This document shows, piece by piece, positions 49,526-62,001 of a stretch of 64,000 nucleotides of DNA (position 1 is the first letter of the stretch; every line of letters begins with the position of its first letter). Under the pieces are notes generated by a model. The model saw nothing but the letters and a program-made list of their open reading frames with translations. It did not search any database and was not told the DNA's origin. Made by a program: the position numbers and the translations under genes. Origin of the DNA: Salvelinus alpinus (taxonomy: Eukaryota; Chordata; Actinopteri; Salmoniformes; Salmonidae); assembly GCF_045679555.1 (NCBI RefSeq), contig NC_092110.1, positions 3,673,390 through 3,737,389 of the forward strand, given 5' to 3'.

Positions 49526-50344
49526 CACAGGGTTTACATACACATAAGGTTAGCTAACAAGCCAGCCAGCTAATGTTAGCTAGTTAAACAACAATGAACA
49601 CAGTGCCAAATCATGTTGTTACTGCCCTGCATGGGCTATGGGATACAAATAATGTCAGCTAGGGAGCCAGCCAGCGAACGTTAGCTAGCTAGCTAACAGT
49701 ACACTTTAGCTTGAAATGAAACCACTTTCTGTCAAAATCAGAAATGTGTAATATCTGAAAATGTAGCTAGCTATCTTACCTGTGTGCATCATCATGCGTT
49801 TCCTTGTCAGGAATGCCATACCACGGTTTCACTTAGTTTGAAGATGTAATCCGGAGATGGGTGTTTTCTCCATCTCTTTACCTATCATACTCTAATTCCA
49901 CTGATTTCAAAACTTGATCCTCCAGAATTTGGAGAGCAACACTTATGCAGCTCCACTACACAATAAAAATAATTAAAAGCTGCGTTCGACAGGATTACCA
50001 ACACAGACTGATGAGCTCAAATAGACCGAAGCCTTCTGTATGGCAGACCAATCGAAACTCATCTCTCGGCATGTCCAGCCCACTCATTATCTCAGCAATC
50101 ATGGCTAGTGGGAAGGTTATATTTTTCTGTGGCTTAATCAACAGGGCTCAAAATTGAACAATTATATTTACAGATGGCATAAAATTTTGTTATTAAGGCA
50201 CATGAAAGTTCACATGTTTGAGAAGGCATTTCTTCCCAAAAACGCATTTTGATAAACAATTATTTTTTTACGTTTTAAAGGGCTCTCCTGTGAAGTCGTG
50301 ACTTGCGACCATATGCCTATTTTCCTGAATCAGGTCACAAATGA
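49526..50344. other. samd5 intron with TTAGCTAGC-rich stretch
   Basis: Repeated AGCTAGCTAGCTAAC and GCCAGCCAGC words at 49,555-49,700. No exon seen. Confidence 0.4.
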
Positions 50345-50467
50345 TCTTTTAACTAGGCAAACCTGTTAATTGAAATGCATTCCAAGTGACTACCTCCATG
50401 AATCTGGTTGAGAGAATGCCAAGAGTGTGCAAAGCTGTCATCAAGGCTACTTTGAAGAATCTCAAAT
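50345..50467 (+). repeat. Tc1-like fragment, 3' half
   Basis: CCTGTTAATTGAAATGCATT, AGTGACTACCTCCATGAATC, AGAATGCCAAGAGTGTGCAA and GGCTACTTTGAAGAATCTCA match 41,200-41,310. Confidence 0.85.
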
Positions 50468-50471
50468 ACAA

Positions 50472-50595
50472 AATAATCTGAAACACAACCAAAACAAAAA
50501 GCAAATGCATCCAAGAAATGTGTAGTTACAAGCTTGACGTAGCTATTACATGCTATCAATATGGGAGCAAATACTTTTTTTACTACTTTCATACC
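50472..50595 (-). repeat. Fragment of the 11,944-13,131 element, inverted
   Basis: CACAACCAAAACAAAAAGCA and CATCCAAGAAATGTGTAGTT are the complement of the centre of that element (near 12,640-12,700). It ends with GGGAGCAAATACTTTTTTTA. Confidence 0.6.
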
Positions 50596-50934
50596 AGTGG
50601 CGGTCGGTACCGTTTTAAGTTGAGGGAGGACCGTTTTATTTTTATGAGCATGGCCTTATTTCTATTAATATTCCATTCACCCAGCTCAATGTAAAATCAA
50701 TAGGTTTAGGCTACTACATGATACTCAAATTTTCGCTATACCCATCATGAAGTTGCTACAACTTAGCCTACGAATTAAAGCTTACAACGTAGGTGCACAG
50801 GTAGAGAAAATTTGAGTAATTAAGGTGATAGTGACTCATTCAATACCGACTTGCACACTCTTGCAAACAAGACTCCTTAAATTCTATCCGCATATCGATT
50901 GTGCAACCAGGGCTGGTAAAACCCTAGACCACTG
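50596..50934. other. Probable dispersed repeat, unassigned
   Basis: Starts CAGTGGCGGTCGGTACCGTT and GAGGGAGGACC, wording that looks like a salmonid repeat end, but no second end was found. Confidence 0.35.
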
Positions 50935-53900
50935 TTATTCTAACTTCCGCGACACATAAGGCCCTCCTTTCGGAAAAGCTGACCACGACTCCATTTTGTT
51001 GCTCCCTGCCTATAGACAGAAACTAAAACAGGAAGCGCCCGCGCTCAGGTCTGTTCAACGCTGGTCCGACCAATCTGATTCCACGCTTCAAGATTGCTTC
51101 GACCACGTGGACTGGGATATGTCCGCATTGCGTCCAACAACATTGACGAATACGCTGATTCGGTGAGCGAGTTTATTAGCAAGTGCATCGGCGAGGTCGT
51201 AACCACAGCAACTATTAAATCATTCCCAAACCAGAAACGCGAACCACTGCTTTTAATCAGGGCAAGGTGACAGGAAACATGACCGAATACAAAGAGTGTA
51301 GCTATTCCCTCCAAGGCAATCAAACAAGCTAAGCGTCAGTATAGAGACAAAGTAGAGTCGCAATTCAACGGCTCAGACACGAGGTATGTGGCAGGGTATA
51401 CAGTCAATCACGGATTACAAAAAGAAAACCAGCCCCGTCGCGGACCAGGATGTCTTGCTCCCAGACAGACTAAACAACTTCTTTGCTCGCTTTGAGGACA
51501 ATACAGTGCCACTGACACGGCCCGCTACCAAAACCTGCGGGACTCTCCTTCACTGCAGCCGACGTGAGTAAAACATTTAAACGTGTTAACCCTCGCAAGG
51601 CTGCAGGCCCAGACGGCATCCTCAGAGCATGCGCAGACCAGCTGGCTGGTGTGTTTACGGACATATTCAATCAATCCTTATCACAGTCTGCTGTTCCCAC
51701 ATGCTTCAAGAGGGCCACCATTGTTCCTGTTCCCAAGAAAGCTAAGGTAACTGAGCTAAACGACTACCGCCCCGTAGCACTCACTTCCGTCATCATGAAG
51801 TGCTTTGAGAGACTAGTCAAAGACCATATCACCTCCACCCTAGACCCACTCCAATTTGCTTACCGCCCCAATAGGTCCACAGACGACGCAACCATACTGC
51901 ACACTGCCCTAACCCATCTGGACAAGAGGAATACCTATGTGAGAGTGCTGTTCATCGACTACAGCTCAGCATTTAGCACCATAGTACCCTCAACTCGTCA
52001 TCAAGACCCTCGAGACCCTGGGTAACAACATCTCTACCCCGCTGATCCTCAACACTGGGGCCCCACAAGGGTGCGTTCTGAGCCCTCTCCTGTACTCCCT
52101 GTTCACCCACGACTGCGTGGCCATGCACGCCTCCAACTCAATCATCAAGTTTGCAGACGACACTACAGTGGTAGGCTTGATTACCAACAACGACGAGGCG
52201 GCCTACAGGGAGGAGGTGAGGGCCCTCGGAGTGTGGTGTCAGGAAAATAACCTCACACTCAACGAAGGAGATGATCGTGGACTTCAGGAAACAGCAGAGG
52301 GAGCACCCCCCTATACACATCGACGGGACAGTAGTGGAGAGGGTAGGAAGTTTTAAGTTCCTCGGCGTACACATCACAGACAAACTGAATTGGTCCACCC
52401 ACACAGACAGTGTGGTGAAGAAGGCGCAGCAGCGCGTCTTCAACCTCAGGAGGCTGAAAAAATTTGGCTTGTCACCAAAAGCACTCACAAACTTTTACAG
52501 ATGCACAATCGAGAGCATCCTGTCGGGCTGTATCACCGCCTGGTATGGCAACTGCTCCGCCCACAACCGTAAGGCTCTACAGAGGATAGTGAGGTCTGCA
52601 CAACGCATCACCGGGGGCAAACTACCTGCCCTCCAGGACACCTACACCACCTGATGTCACAGGAAGGCCATAAAGATCATCAAGGACAACAACTACCCGA
52701 GCCACTGCCTGTTCACCCCGCTATCATCCAGAAGGCGAGGTCAGTACAGGTGCATCAAAGCAGGGACCGAGAGACTGAAAAACAGCTTCTATCTCAAGGC
52801 CATCAGACTGTTAAACAGCCACCACTAACATTGAGTGGCTGCTGCCAACATACTGACTCAACTCCAGCCACTTTAATAATGTAAAAATGTATGAAAAATT
52901 TATCACTAGCCACTTTAACTTTTCTGCGCTACGGATACCGAATACGGGTTCACTTTCCTAAACAACCGCTGAATTGCAGGGCGCTAAATTCAAAAATATT
53001 ACTAATAATATGTATAATCATGCAATCACAAGTGAAATATACCAAAACACAGCTTAGTTTATTGTTAATCCACCTATCGTGTCAGATTTTGAGAATATAT
53101 TTTACAGCGAAAGAATTCCAAGCTTTTGTGAGTGTAGCTTTCAATGCTATAACAGCTTAGCCTTATATTAGCTTGGTTATCTTGGTCACGAAAGTAAGAA
53201 AAGCAATAAAATGAATCGCTTACCTTTGATAATCTTCGGGTGTTTCCACTCACGAGACTCCCAGTTAAACAACAAATGTTCTTTTTGTTCGATAAATATT
53301 ACTTTTATCACAAAAAAACGCCATTTGGGTTACGCATTATTTTGAGAAAACAAAAGCCGTGTTCCGTTCGACAAATCCCAAAAAGTATCCGAAATGGTCG
53401 TAGAAACGTTTCAAATGTTTTTTATAATCAAACCTCAGGTTGTCTTTTAACAAACATAATCGATAATATTTCAACTGGAGCATAACCTATTCATTAAGAG
53501 AGAAAAGGAAAATGGTGAGCTCCTCCCGCGCGCGCAGGAAATATTCAGAGGACACCTGACCTATTTTGAAACATCTCGCTAATTTTTCTAAATAAAATCC
53601 TGAAACTATGTCTAAAGCCTGGTCACAGCCTGAGGAAGCCATTGGAAAAATAATCTGGTTGATACCCCTTTAAATGGAGGTTAGACGGGCCAGGAAACAA
53701 AGATTAAAAAATATATATATCACTCCCGGGTTACTTTTTCTCAGGATTTCGCTTGCAGAATAAGTATTATTTTTCTCACAGACAATATTTTGACAGTTTT
53801 GGAAACTTTGGAGTGTTTTCTATCCTAATCTGTAAATGATATGCATATTCTACGATCTGGGCCAGAGAAAATGTCAGTTTACGTTAGGTACGTTATTTAA

Positions 53901-54166
53901 AAAATAAAATAAAATCTGACCCCTAGCGCTGAGGTTTTAAACAATGCCACTTCATATAATGTTTACATACCCTACATTACTCATCTCATATGTATATACT
54001 GTACTCGATACCATCTACTGCATCTTGCCTATGCCGTTCTGTACCATCACTCATTCATATGTTTTTATGTACATATTACTGCATTGTCGGAACTAGAAGC
54101 ACAAGCATTTCGCTACACTCGCATTAACATCTGCTAACCATGTGTATGTGACAAATAAAATTAGAT
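50935..54166 (+). mobile_element. 5'-truncated LINE, interrupted by a piggyBac-like insertion
   Basis: Endonuclease C-terminus and linker near 51,000-51,400 in broken frames. RT follows: [67 protein letters not shown], then LNTGAPQGCVLSPLLYSLF (52,045) and IIKFADDTTVVGLI (catalytic FADD near 52,150). Thumb: SFKFLGVHITDKLNWSTHT and GCITAWYGNCSAHNRKALQR. A deletion removes ~25 codons before the GAPQGC block (near 52,020). The 3' UTR is split at 52,918 by the 1,018-bp insert and resumes at 53,941 to the ATGTGACAAATAAAATTAGA tail. Confidence 0.93.
52919..53936. mobile_element. Non-autonomous piggyBac-like element with TTAA target duplications
   Basis: TTAA at 52,915-52,918 and 53,937-53,940 flank 1,018 bp. 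Removing the insert and one TTAA restores an uninterrupted LINE 3' UTR (CACTTTAA joined to ACAATGCC). The ends share imperfect inverted tips (left CTGCGCTACGG; right CCCCTAGCGCTGAGG). No transposase. TTAA specificity is diagnostic of piggyBac. Confidence 0.85.
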
Positions 54167-54795
54167 TTTAAGTTTCTGTTGGACAAATTCAAGTATGTTT
54201 ATCCCCATTTTGTTCAGTTCGCTACTGTTTTAAGAAATATTTTTCAAAAAATGAATATACCCCTGATCACCGCAAACAGTTCACTTTCATGGCAGCCACA
54301 TACAAACAGCATGATCAGCCACCTTAGTCATAGACTGTTCTCTCTGCTGCCGCACGGCAAGCAGTACCGGAGCGCCAAGTCTAGGTCCAAAAGGCTTCTA
54401 AACAGCTGCTACCCCCAAGCCATAAGACTCCTGAACATCTAATCAAATGGCTATTTGCATTGTCCAACCCTCCCCTCTTTCACACTGCTGCTACTCTGTT
54501 TATTATCTTTGAATAGTCACTTTAACTCTACTCTACCTCCAGAGGGGCGGCAGATAGCCTAGTGGTTAGTGTTGGGCCAGTAACTGAAAGGTTGCAGGAT
54601 CGAATCCCCGAGCTGACAAGGTAAAAATCTGTACCCCCTGTATATAGCCTCGCTAGTGTTATTTTCATTTAGATTTTTTACTTAACACTTATTTTTCTTA
54701 ACTGCATTGTTGGTTAAGGGCTTGTAAGTAAGCATTTCACTAAGGTCTACACCTGTTGTATTCGGCGCATGTGACAAATAAAATTAGATTTAATA
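54167..54795 (+). mobile_element. LINE 3' end with an embedded SINE head
   Basis: Begins with a short unplaced repeat (TTCTGTTGGACAAATTCAAG), then a LINE C-terminus (near 54,325-54,442: SHRLFSLLPHGKQYRSAKSR, SKRLLNSCYPQAIRLLNI, stop). The 3' UTR is interrupted at 54,540 by a tRNA-SINE head and ends GTATTCGGCGCATGTGACAA then ATAAAATTAGATTTA at 54,793. Confidence 0.85.
54542..54632 (+). mobile_element. tRNA-derived SINE head (HpaI-like)
   Basis: GGGGCGGCAGATAGCCTAGT, GGTTAGTGTTGGGCCAGTAA, then the B-box GGATCGAATCCCCGAGCTGA and CAAGGTAAAAATCTGT. It is joined directly to LINE tail (CCCCCTGTATATAGCCTCG) with no SINE tail of its own. The HpaI family name is from memory. Confidence 0.8.
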
Positions 54796-55410
54796 ATTTT
54801 CTTGTATTATTCCTTCTCACATTTACACGCTGTCCTCTTACTTTTTCCTCTCACCTTTTCCTTTCGCTTGTGGACAATACAACAGCTGTCTGTGACCAGG
54901 CAAAAAAATCTTTCCAAGCCAAACCTTCAAACCATAACCGCTACACACAGCCTACATTGTTGTCGCCATGTTAGCTGACATCAGTCAACATAGCTACTAG
55001 AACTAATGTGTTAATAAACCCCTACAATCATGCAGTACAGTGTACAACAAGCAGTTTAGGAGATACACCGACGGGCCCCGGTGGCAATAAATTAATGAAA
55101 CTAACAGCTTACCTTGCCTTGGAAGAGTTCCAGTGTTGGATAGCCAGGTACCTAAACAGTATCCCTCTCTGTTTGAGTAGGCCAAACTAACCACGAGCTA
55201 GGTAACTGAAAGTGAAAAAAACACTACAAAATCTCTGCTTCTCCATTAAAAAAAATGAAAAATGAAAATAAAATGTATTTGTTCAACTGTTGTCGTTCTC
55301 ATACTTTGAGTCAACTACTCACCACATTTTGTACACTGCAGTGCTAGCTTAGCTGTAGCTTTTGCTTTCAAAACTAGATAAATTTTCTGATCCCTTGATT
55401 GATCCCTTGA
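54796..55410. other. samd5 intron, no feature seen
   Basis: Mixed intron sequence with A-rich tracts near 55,245; no exon or repeat end supported. Confidence 0.5.
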
Positions 55411-55572
55411 CTTTCAGTGGTCCCGTGTGGCTCAGTTGGTAGAGCATGGCGCTTGCAACGCCAGGGTTGTGGGTTCATTCCCCACGGGGGGACCAGGATG
55501 AATATGTATGAACTTTCCAATTTGTAAGTCGCTCTGGATAAGAGCGTCTGCTAAATGACTTAAATGTAAATG
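55411..55572 (+). mobile_element. Complete tRNA-derived SINE
   Basis: The head TGGTCCCGTGTGGCTCAGTT, GGTAGAGCATGGCGCTTGCA and ACGCCAGGGTTGTGGGTTCA folds like a tRNA with A box (TGGCTCAGTTGG) and B box (GGGTTCATTCCC), anticodon-like TGC. The tail GTCGCTCTGGATAAGAGCGT, CTGCTAAATGACTTAAATGT ends in simple AAATGTAAATGT repeats. Its tail also survives alone at 10,415. Confidence 0.93.
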
Positions 55573-55956
55573 TAAAATTGAGTCAACATGTCAGTCACAT
55601 ACTGCAAGAGGTCTGATTGGTTGGAGGATGTCCTCTCGAAGTTGTCATAATTACTGTGTAAGTCTATGGAAGGGGGTGAGAACCATGAGCCTCCTAGGTT
55701 TTGTATTGAAGTCCATGTACCCAGTGGAGGATGGAAACTAGCTGACCTCAGATTACACCATGGTGCTACCCCAGAGAGTGCTGTTGAGGCTACTGTAGAC
55801 CTTCATTGCAACCGTGCGTTTTAATCGTTTTATTTGATGACGTGAGTATATTTAGTATAGTTTTATCTAAAAATGATATTTTATATTAAACAATTCTGAA
55901 ATTCACTGAGGAGGATGGTTCTCCCCTTCCTTCTCTTTCAATGTTTAATACACGTG

Positions 55957-56120
55957 AATTTGTCCCAGTACTTTTGGTCCCTTACAATGGGGGGACTATG
56001 TACAAAAAGTGCTATTTCTAAACAGTTCACCTGATATGGATGTACCCTCCAATTAAAGCTCAGTCTGCACTTTAACCACTGTCCCAATAATTAGAGTGCA
56101 CTGGAAATCATTTACACACA
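55957..56120. repeat. Fragment of the 11,944-13,131 inverted-repeat element
   Basis: GTCCCAGTACTTTTGGTCCC, ACAGTTCACCTGATATGGAT and CAGTCTGCACTTTAACCACT match its right arm. Confidence 0.7.
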
Positions 56121-58462
56121 GAAACAGAAGTCAGCTCGGAGAGGCCCAGCTCATGAGATCCATCAGCAGCAGATTTTAATTTCAAATGGAAAATGAATGT
56201 GCAACATTAATGTATCAACTTGAACCAAATTGCATCGATTCATTCTCTAATCAAATTGAATCGCACCAAATTGTATCTTTATGCATATTGAATCGTCTTG
56301 AATGGGAATGATGCACATCCCTAAATAATATTGATGGCTAGAGTCTCTGGTTAGATTCTGAAGCATTGAGTAGTATTCTGAAACCCACTTCACTGGTCCT
56401 CTGGTGTGTGACTGATGCATTGTTGGTAGTCATTAGCTCAGCAACACAGCGGGAGGTGCTGTGGGTTTGAGCTGGCAGACTGGCAGACCCCGGGCTCTGG
56501 GCCCCGTGCTGTGTCCTTTCACTCCCCTGTCACCAGGAGGCAGGAGCAGCTATGTGTGGCCAGGCTGACACTGGCCTCAATGGACCGTGCTACTGGTTGC
56601 CTACTGGGCTGAGATGTTAGCGACTTGTCTGGCCTGAACCTGACAGCTGCTGTAGCCAGGGCTGCCTGCCTCGGTTAACCCTAACCCTGCCTGGGGCTTA
56701 CCTCTTCACCAGCAGTTTAGGGTTGGTACACCCAGGGCTCACACTGTACTGTAATTAGTCTAGATGAGCAGACACACTCTATATTGCACAATGAGGCCGA
56801 CGTGCTGAGACATTACCCACGTGGTGCCTCCTATACAGGCTGAATCTCCTGTGTGAGGCCTCCTGCCTCTGACACACACCAACGTCTCTAGCCTCATATA
56901 TGGGCTAACGGACTCACTTGTCTGAGAGCCTTTGGCTGGTGCCTGAGCTAGTCTCCTTTTGAGGTAAAGTGAAGTGAAGGGAATGTTGGGGTTTATAAAT
57001 ATTCCATTGGCATGTTATGGGTTCAGAGGTTAAACAGGGACTGACTCATCCATGGAGTTTTTGGTGCTACAGTGAAAAGTACACCCGTGAGCATCATTAA
57101 ACTGGAACGCTTCTTTCTCACAGGGAATTTCTTAAATGTCACAGAATGAAAAGAGCACTGTTATCATTTCAGAATCAGTCTAGGAGCTTTGGTGGTGAAG
57201 GTTGGAGCTAACACTTAATTCTTTCTCCACTCTGGCAATTATATGATGTTCGACTGGATAGACAGCCTTGGTTTTTAATTTTCTTTTTTCCATGGGATGA
57301 CGGCAGACCTGAGTTCAAATACTATTTGAAATCATTTTCAATGATTTGAGCTTGCCTGGCATAGTGGAACCAATTGAATAGAATAGTCTCAAAACAGCAG
57401 GGGTCTCACAACTGTTGCGTAAATTGCACATTTCTGCACGGGCCATTTCTGAAGTCATACATATGCATGTTTCCCGTTATAAATCAGACCTGTCATAAAA
57501 CTGCGGGCGTAAACGAACATTTAAAACTCAGCCTGGAAAACGCCTTTAATGGTGACAGCACCATTTTTATTTTCTGTATAATTTGTAACTATTTGCATTA
57601 TGCCGTGGCATGCAGAAGACAAATTGTTCAATATTTAGATTATTGGGTTTCTATGTCCGGCCTTGGAATAGGCTCTGAGATTTAAATGGGCAATAATGTC
57701 GCGCTCCTATCACACAGTAATACTGTAGCCCACCCATAATGTCAAATATTTTACATAAGCTACTGGTCTATGTGAATTTTGTTGAATTTCTGAAGGAGAA
57801 AACAATGGCACATTTTGCTGTGGACTTGTCAGCAGGACATTTTGAATTTGACAAGGTTTTGCATCAACTTTCCCCCCAACCTAAATAAGATGCACTGCCT
57901 GCAAATGCGGAAGCATTGTGTAAGGCAGGCTACTCAAAAAATGCAATTACAGTAGCATACACTGGCCTACTTCAATGAAAAATATCAACTGTTCAACAGT
58001 TAAATTCGACTGGATATTATAAACCGTGCTGCCTATTGGATTGCAAAACTTGAAATACAAATACGTAGCCTATCAATTTACTAGGTCCAATTAAATGAGA
58101 GCTGCGCATGGTAATTTTTGTATTTCTTCAGGAGCATGAACCCATCACCACCAGAACAAGTGAGGGATTTATTCTACAAGAGTTATGACAATAACATAAA
58201 TAGGAAAAAGACTTGTCTATTTTAGATTTAAAAAAAAATAAAACGCATAGTTTTTTGCTCTACTCACAAATGGAAAATGGCTGCGTTCTTGTTAAGGTTC
58301 TCCTATTTTATTTTTATGAATTTGCTTTATCATATCCCCCATTTGCACAAAATACTTACTTGCCCACTTTCAATGCAATATTTCAACCACTAGCAGAGAG
58401 ATGCGTACGCAAAACTAAAGTTTGCAGGGAGGTGAGCACATTCTCCAGTTAAGTTACATTTA
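56121..58462. other. samd5 intron, no gene seen
   Basis: About 2.3 kb of comparatively repeat-poor, GC-richer sequence (especially 56,400-57,000). I looked for the short second samd5 exon here and did not find it. It could contain regulatory DNA; nothing specific can be shown. Confidence 0.45.
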
Positions 58463-59816
58463 CAGTGCATTTGGAAAGTATTCAAACCCCTTGACTTTTT
58501 CCACATTTGTTACGTTACAGCCTTATTCTAAAATGATGAGAAAAAAGTAATTGTTTCCAATCTACACAATACTCCATAATGACAAAGCAAAAACACATTT
58601 TATAAAAAATATATAACTGATATCACATTTACATAAGTATTCAGACCCTTGACTCAGTACTTTGTTGAAGCACCTTTGGCAGCTATTATAGTCTTCTTGC
58701 CTTGTCTTCTTGGGTATGACTTAACAAGCTTGACAGCTGTATTTGGGGAGTTTCTCCCATTCGGTTCTGGCTGGGCCACTCAGAGACTTGTCCCGAAGCC
58801 ACTGCGTTGTCTTGGTTGTTGGAAGGTGAACCTTCACCCCAGTCTGAGGTCCTGAGCACTCTGGAGCAAGTTTTCATCAAGGATCTCTGTACTTTTCTCC
58901 GTTCATCTTTCCCTCGATCCTGACTAGTCACCCAGTCACTGCTGCTGAAAACATCCCCACAGTATGATGCTGCCACCCATGCTTCACCATAAGGATGGTT
59001 CCTCCAGACATGACCCTTGGCATTGAGAGTTCAGTCTTGGTTGCATCAGACCCGAGAATCTTGTTTCTCATGGACTGAGTCCTTTAGGTGCCTTTTGGCA
59101 AACTCCAAGTGAGCTGTCATGTGCCTTTTACTGAAGAGTGGCTTCCATCTGGCCACTCTACCATAAAGGCCTGATTGGTAGAGTGCTGCAGAGATGGTTG
59201 TCCTTCCGGAAGGTTCTCCATCTCCACAGAGGAACTCTGGAGCTCTGTCAGAGTGAACATCGGGTTCTTGGTCACCACCCTTCTCCTCCGATTGCTCAGT
59301 TTGGCCGGGCGGCCAGCTCTTGGAAGAGTCTTGGTGGTTCCAAACTTCTTTCATTTTTGAATAATGGAGGCCACTGTGTTTTTGGGGACCTTCAATACTG
59401 CAGAATTCTTTTAGTACCCTTCCCCAGATCTGTGCCTCGACACAATCTTGTCTCGGAGCTCTACGGACAATTCCTTCGACCTCATGGCTTGGTTTTTGCT
59501 CTGACGTGCTCTGTCAACTGTGAGACCTTATATAGACAGGTGTGTGCCTTTCCAAATCATGTCCAATCAATTGGATTTACCACAGGTGAAGCATCTCAAG
59601 GATGATCAGTGGGAACAGGATGCGCCTGAGCTCAATTTCAAGTCTCATAGCAAAGGGTCTGAATACTTATTTACATAAGGTATTTCTGTTTTCGCTTTTT
59701 CATTATGGGGTATTGTGTGTAGATTGATGCAATGTTTTATTTCATCCATTTTAGAATAAGGCTGTAACATAACAAAACGTGGGAAAATGTAAGGGGTCTG
59801 AATGCTTATAAATGCC
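58463..59816 (-). mobile_element. Tc1-like transposon, minus strand (same family as 21,770-23,245)
   Basis: Left tip CAGTGCATTTGGAAAGTATT with TA at 58,461; the right end near 59,816 is degraded (GGGGTCTGAATGCTTATAAA). On the minus strand the start is near 59,485. Pieces: 59,046-59,354 and 58,686-58,976, containing the linker and frames around WGEGSPS and NGEKYRD-like mutated C-terminus. The first half of the transposase is recognisable, the catalytic half is riddled with frameshifts. Confidence 0.9.
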
Positions 59817-60084
59817 AACTTTGCGCGTGAACTGTCACACGCACATTTTGGGGACTATTGTGTACGTAGCACGGTTTATAAATGAGGCCCCTGAGAACAA
59901 TGTAGCATCCTCTTGTATTTGTCAGGAGTTCTTTCTACCGTGTGTGACATTGTTAAACATCCATATCGGAATTCTTAATGCGCTTTAAAATCAGTCGGAG
60001 AGCAGAGATTCCTTGAACAGCTGATGTTTACTGGAGCGTTGTTTGTCATCATGCCCAATGATTCCCATGTAAGTGACTCGCTCG
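59817..60084. other. samd5 intron, no feature seen
   Basis: Ordinary intron sequence between a Tc1-like element and a CT-rich tract. Confidence 0.4.
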
Positions 60085-60222
60085 ATCTCTTTCTCGCGTG
60101 CTCTCCTTTTCTCTCTCGCCCCCCCCCCCCCCTCGCCTTCTCGCTCTCCGTCTCTATTTCCGTCTCTATTTCTGTCTCTCTTTATTTCCATCTCTGTCTC
60201 TTTTCCATCTCGCTCTCTCGGC
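60085..60222 (+). repeat. CT-rich low-complexity tract
   Basis: CTCTCTCGCCCCCCCCCCCC and TCTCTATTTCCGTCTC repeats. The reading frames that cross it are artefacts of composition. Confidence 0.9.
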
Positions 60223-60937
60223 AGGTTGTGTCACCCCCTGGCTGCTCCACATACACCATGTTAATATGCATGGCACAGATGGGAATATAATGTCAATTAG
60301 AATACTGTATAATGTATTGGTGTCCCTGGTCTCTGAGTATGTTGGTGGTGTTAAGTGAGAGACAGGTCTGTATAATCCTGTGAAATGTTTTTGACATTTG
60401 TGCCTAAAACATTTATCAGGACACAATTCATTGAAAAATAATTTTATGAAATTGTTGGCCTTTGCATTATACCGCGGGGAGAAATTTGGGAGACGGATAC
60501 AGAACATTCTTCTTTCAACAACAACAACATAAGTGTACCGTGAATAAGGGGGAGCCCTGAAGAGGATAGCCGATCCGTTGACATTTAGCTTTTTAAAGTT
60601 CCTGTCTCACTAGATTCAACCATGCAAAAACATTGATACACAGGATACGGGTGGAGGGCATTTACAGGGTAGACAGTTAATTGATTCAAACATGAGAGTT
60701 TGAGAGATTTCCACACTGGTTTTGTTACGGTACAAATGTTCAAGCATTCTAGACAGTTTTAGGATGTACTTCTTTCAAAACTCTGCAAAAGAGGATGACT
60801 TTCTTCACGAGACGATCAATCATTTATACCCACTATGCTACATCAGTTGGGCTACAGGTGATAATGCTTCCGTCTAATAGTATACCTGAAAGTATGGATC
60901 ATGCATAGGCTACATTCATGGTCCAATATGTTATAAT
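60223..60937. other. samd5 intron, no feature seen
   Basis: No exon or mobile-element end supported. Confidence 0.45.
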
Positions 60938-62001
60938 CAGTGCCTTCAGAAAGTATTCATACCCCTCAACTTATTACACAATTTGTTACAACCTGAATAC
61001 AAAATTGATAAAATGTCGTCTTTTTTTCTTACCCATCTACACACAATACCCCCATAATGACAAAGTGAAAACATGTTTTTGGAATATTTTACAAGTGTAT
61101 AGCTTTGCATACCTGGATTCTACAATTTCTTTCACATTCTTTTAATATTTCTTCAAGCTCTGTCAAGTTGGTTGTTGATCACTGCTAGACAGCCATTTTC
61201 ATGTCTCGCCATAGATTTTCAAGACGATTTATGTCAAAACTGTAGCTAGGCCACTCAGGAACATTCAATGTTATCTTGGTAACATTGTCCTGCTGGATGG
61301 TGAATTTGTCTCCGTCTGTTGGAAAGCAGACTGAACCAGGTTTTTGTCTGTGTAAACTATCACAGCCATTAAAATAAGAATTTCTTATCTGACTTGCCTA
61401 GTTAAATAACTAAAACAATTCAACTCTGTTAGTCACCACTGGCCTCGTGAGGAAATCCCTGAGGGGTTTACTTCCTCTCCGACAACAGAGTTAGGAAGGA
61501 CGCCTGTACCTTTGTAGTGACTTGTTGTATTGATACACCATCCAAAGTGCAATTAATAACTTCAAAATACTCAAAGGGATATTCAATGTCTGCTTTTTAC
61601 ATTTTTACCCATCTACCAATAGGTGCCCTTCTTTGTGAGGCATTGGAAAACCTCCCTGGTCTTTGTGGTTGAATCTGTGTTTGGAATTCATTGCTTGAAT
61701 GAGGGATCTTGCAGATATTTGTAGGTTAAAGAGATGAGGTAGTCATTCAAAAATTATGTTAAGCACTTACTGCATACAGTGAGTCCATGGAAATTAGTAT
61801 GTGACTTGGTAAGCACATTTGTACTCCTGAACTTATTTAGGCTTGCCACAACAAAGGGGATAAATACTTATTGACTTGTGACATTTCAGCATTTCATTTT
61901 TTAAATTAATTTGTAAAATATTATGTAAGCATAATTACACTTTGAAGTTATGGGGTCTTGTGTGGAGGCCAGTGACACACAATCTCAATTTAATCCATTT
62001 A
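60938..62001 (-). mobile_element. Internally deleted Tc1-like element with a nested SINE tail
   Basis: Left tip CAGTGCCTTCAGAAAGTATT; continues like 2064-3478 (TCAAGCTCTGTCAAGTTGGT, GGCCTCGTGAGGAAATCCCT) but lacks the transposase catalytic half. The right end stops at ATTTAATCCATTTAGGGG without the terminal repeat. At 61,372-61,422, AGAATTTCTTATCTGACTTG then CCTAGTTAAATAAC is a short SINE 3' tail inserted inside it. Confidence 0.85.

Noticed and set aside
55411..55485. tRNA-Ala-like cloverleaf
   Set aside because: It is the head of a SINE with a SINE body and tail; the acceptor stem and 3' end are not those of a functional tRNA gene.
56400..57000. Possible conserved exon in a GC-richer stretch
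   Set aside because: No open frame with splice sites and no similarity that I recognise.
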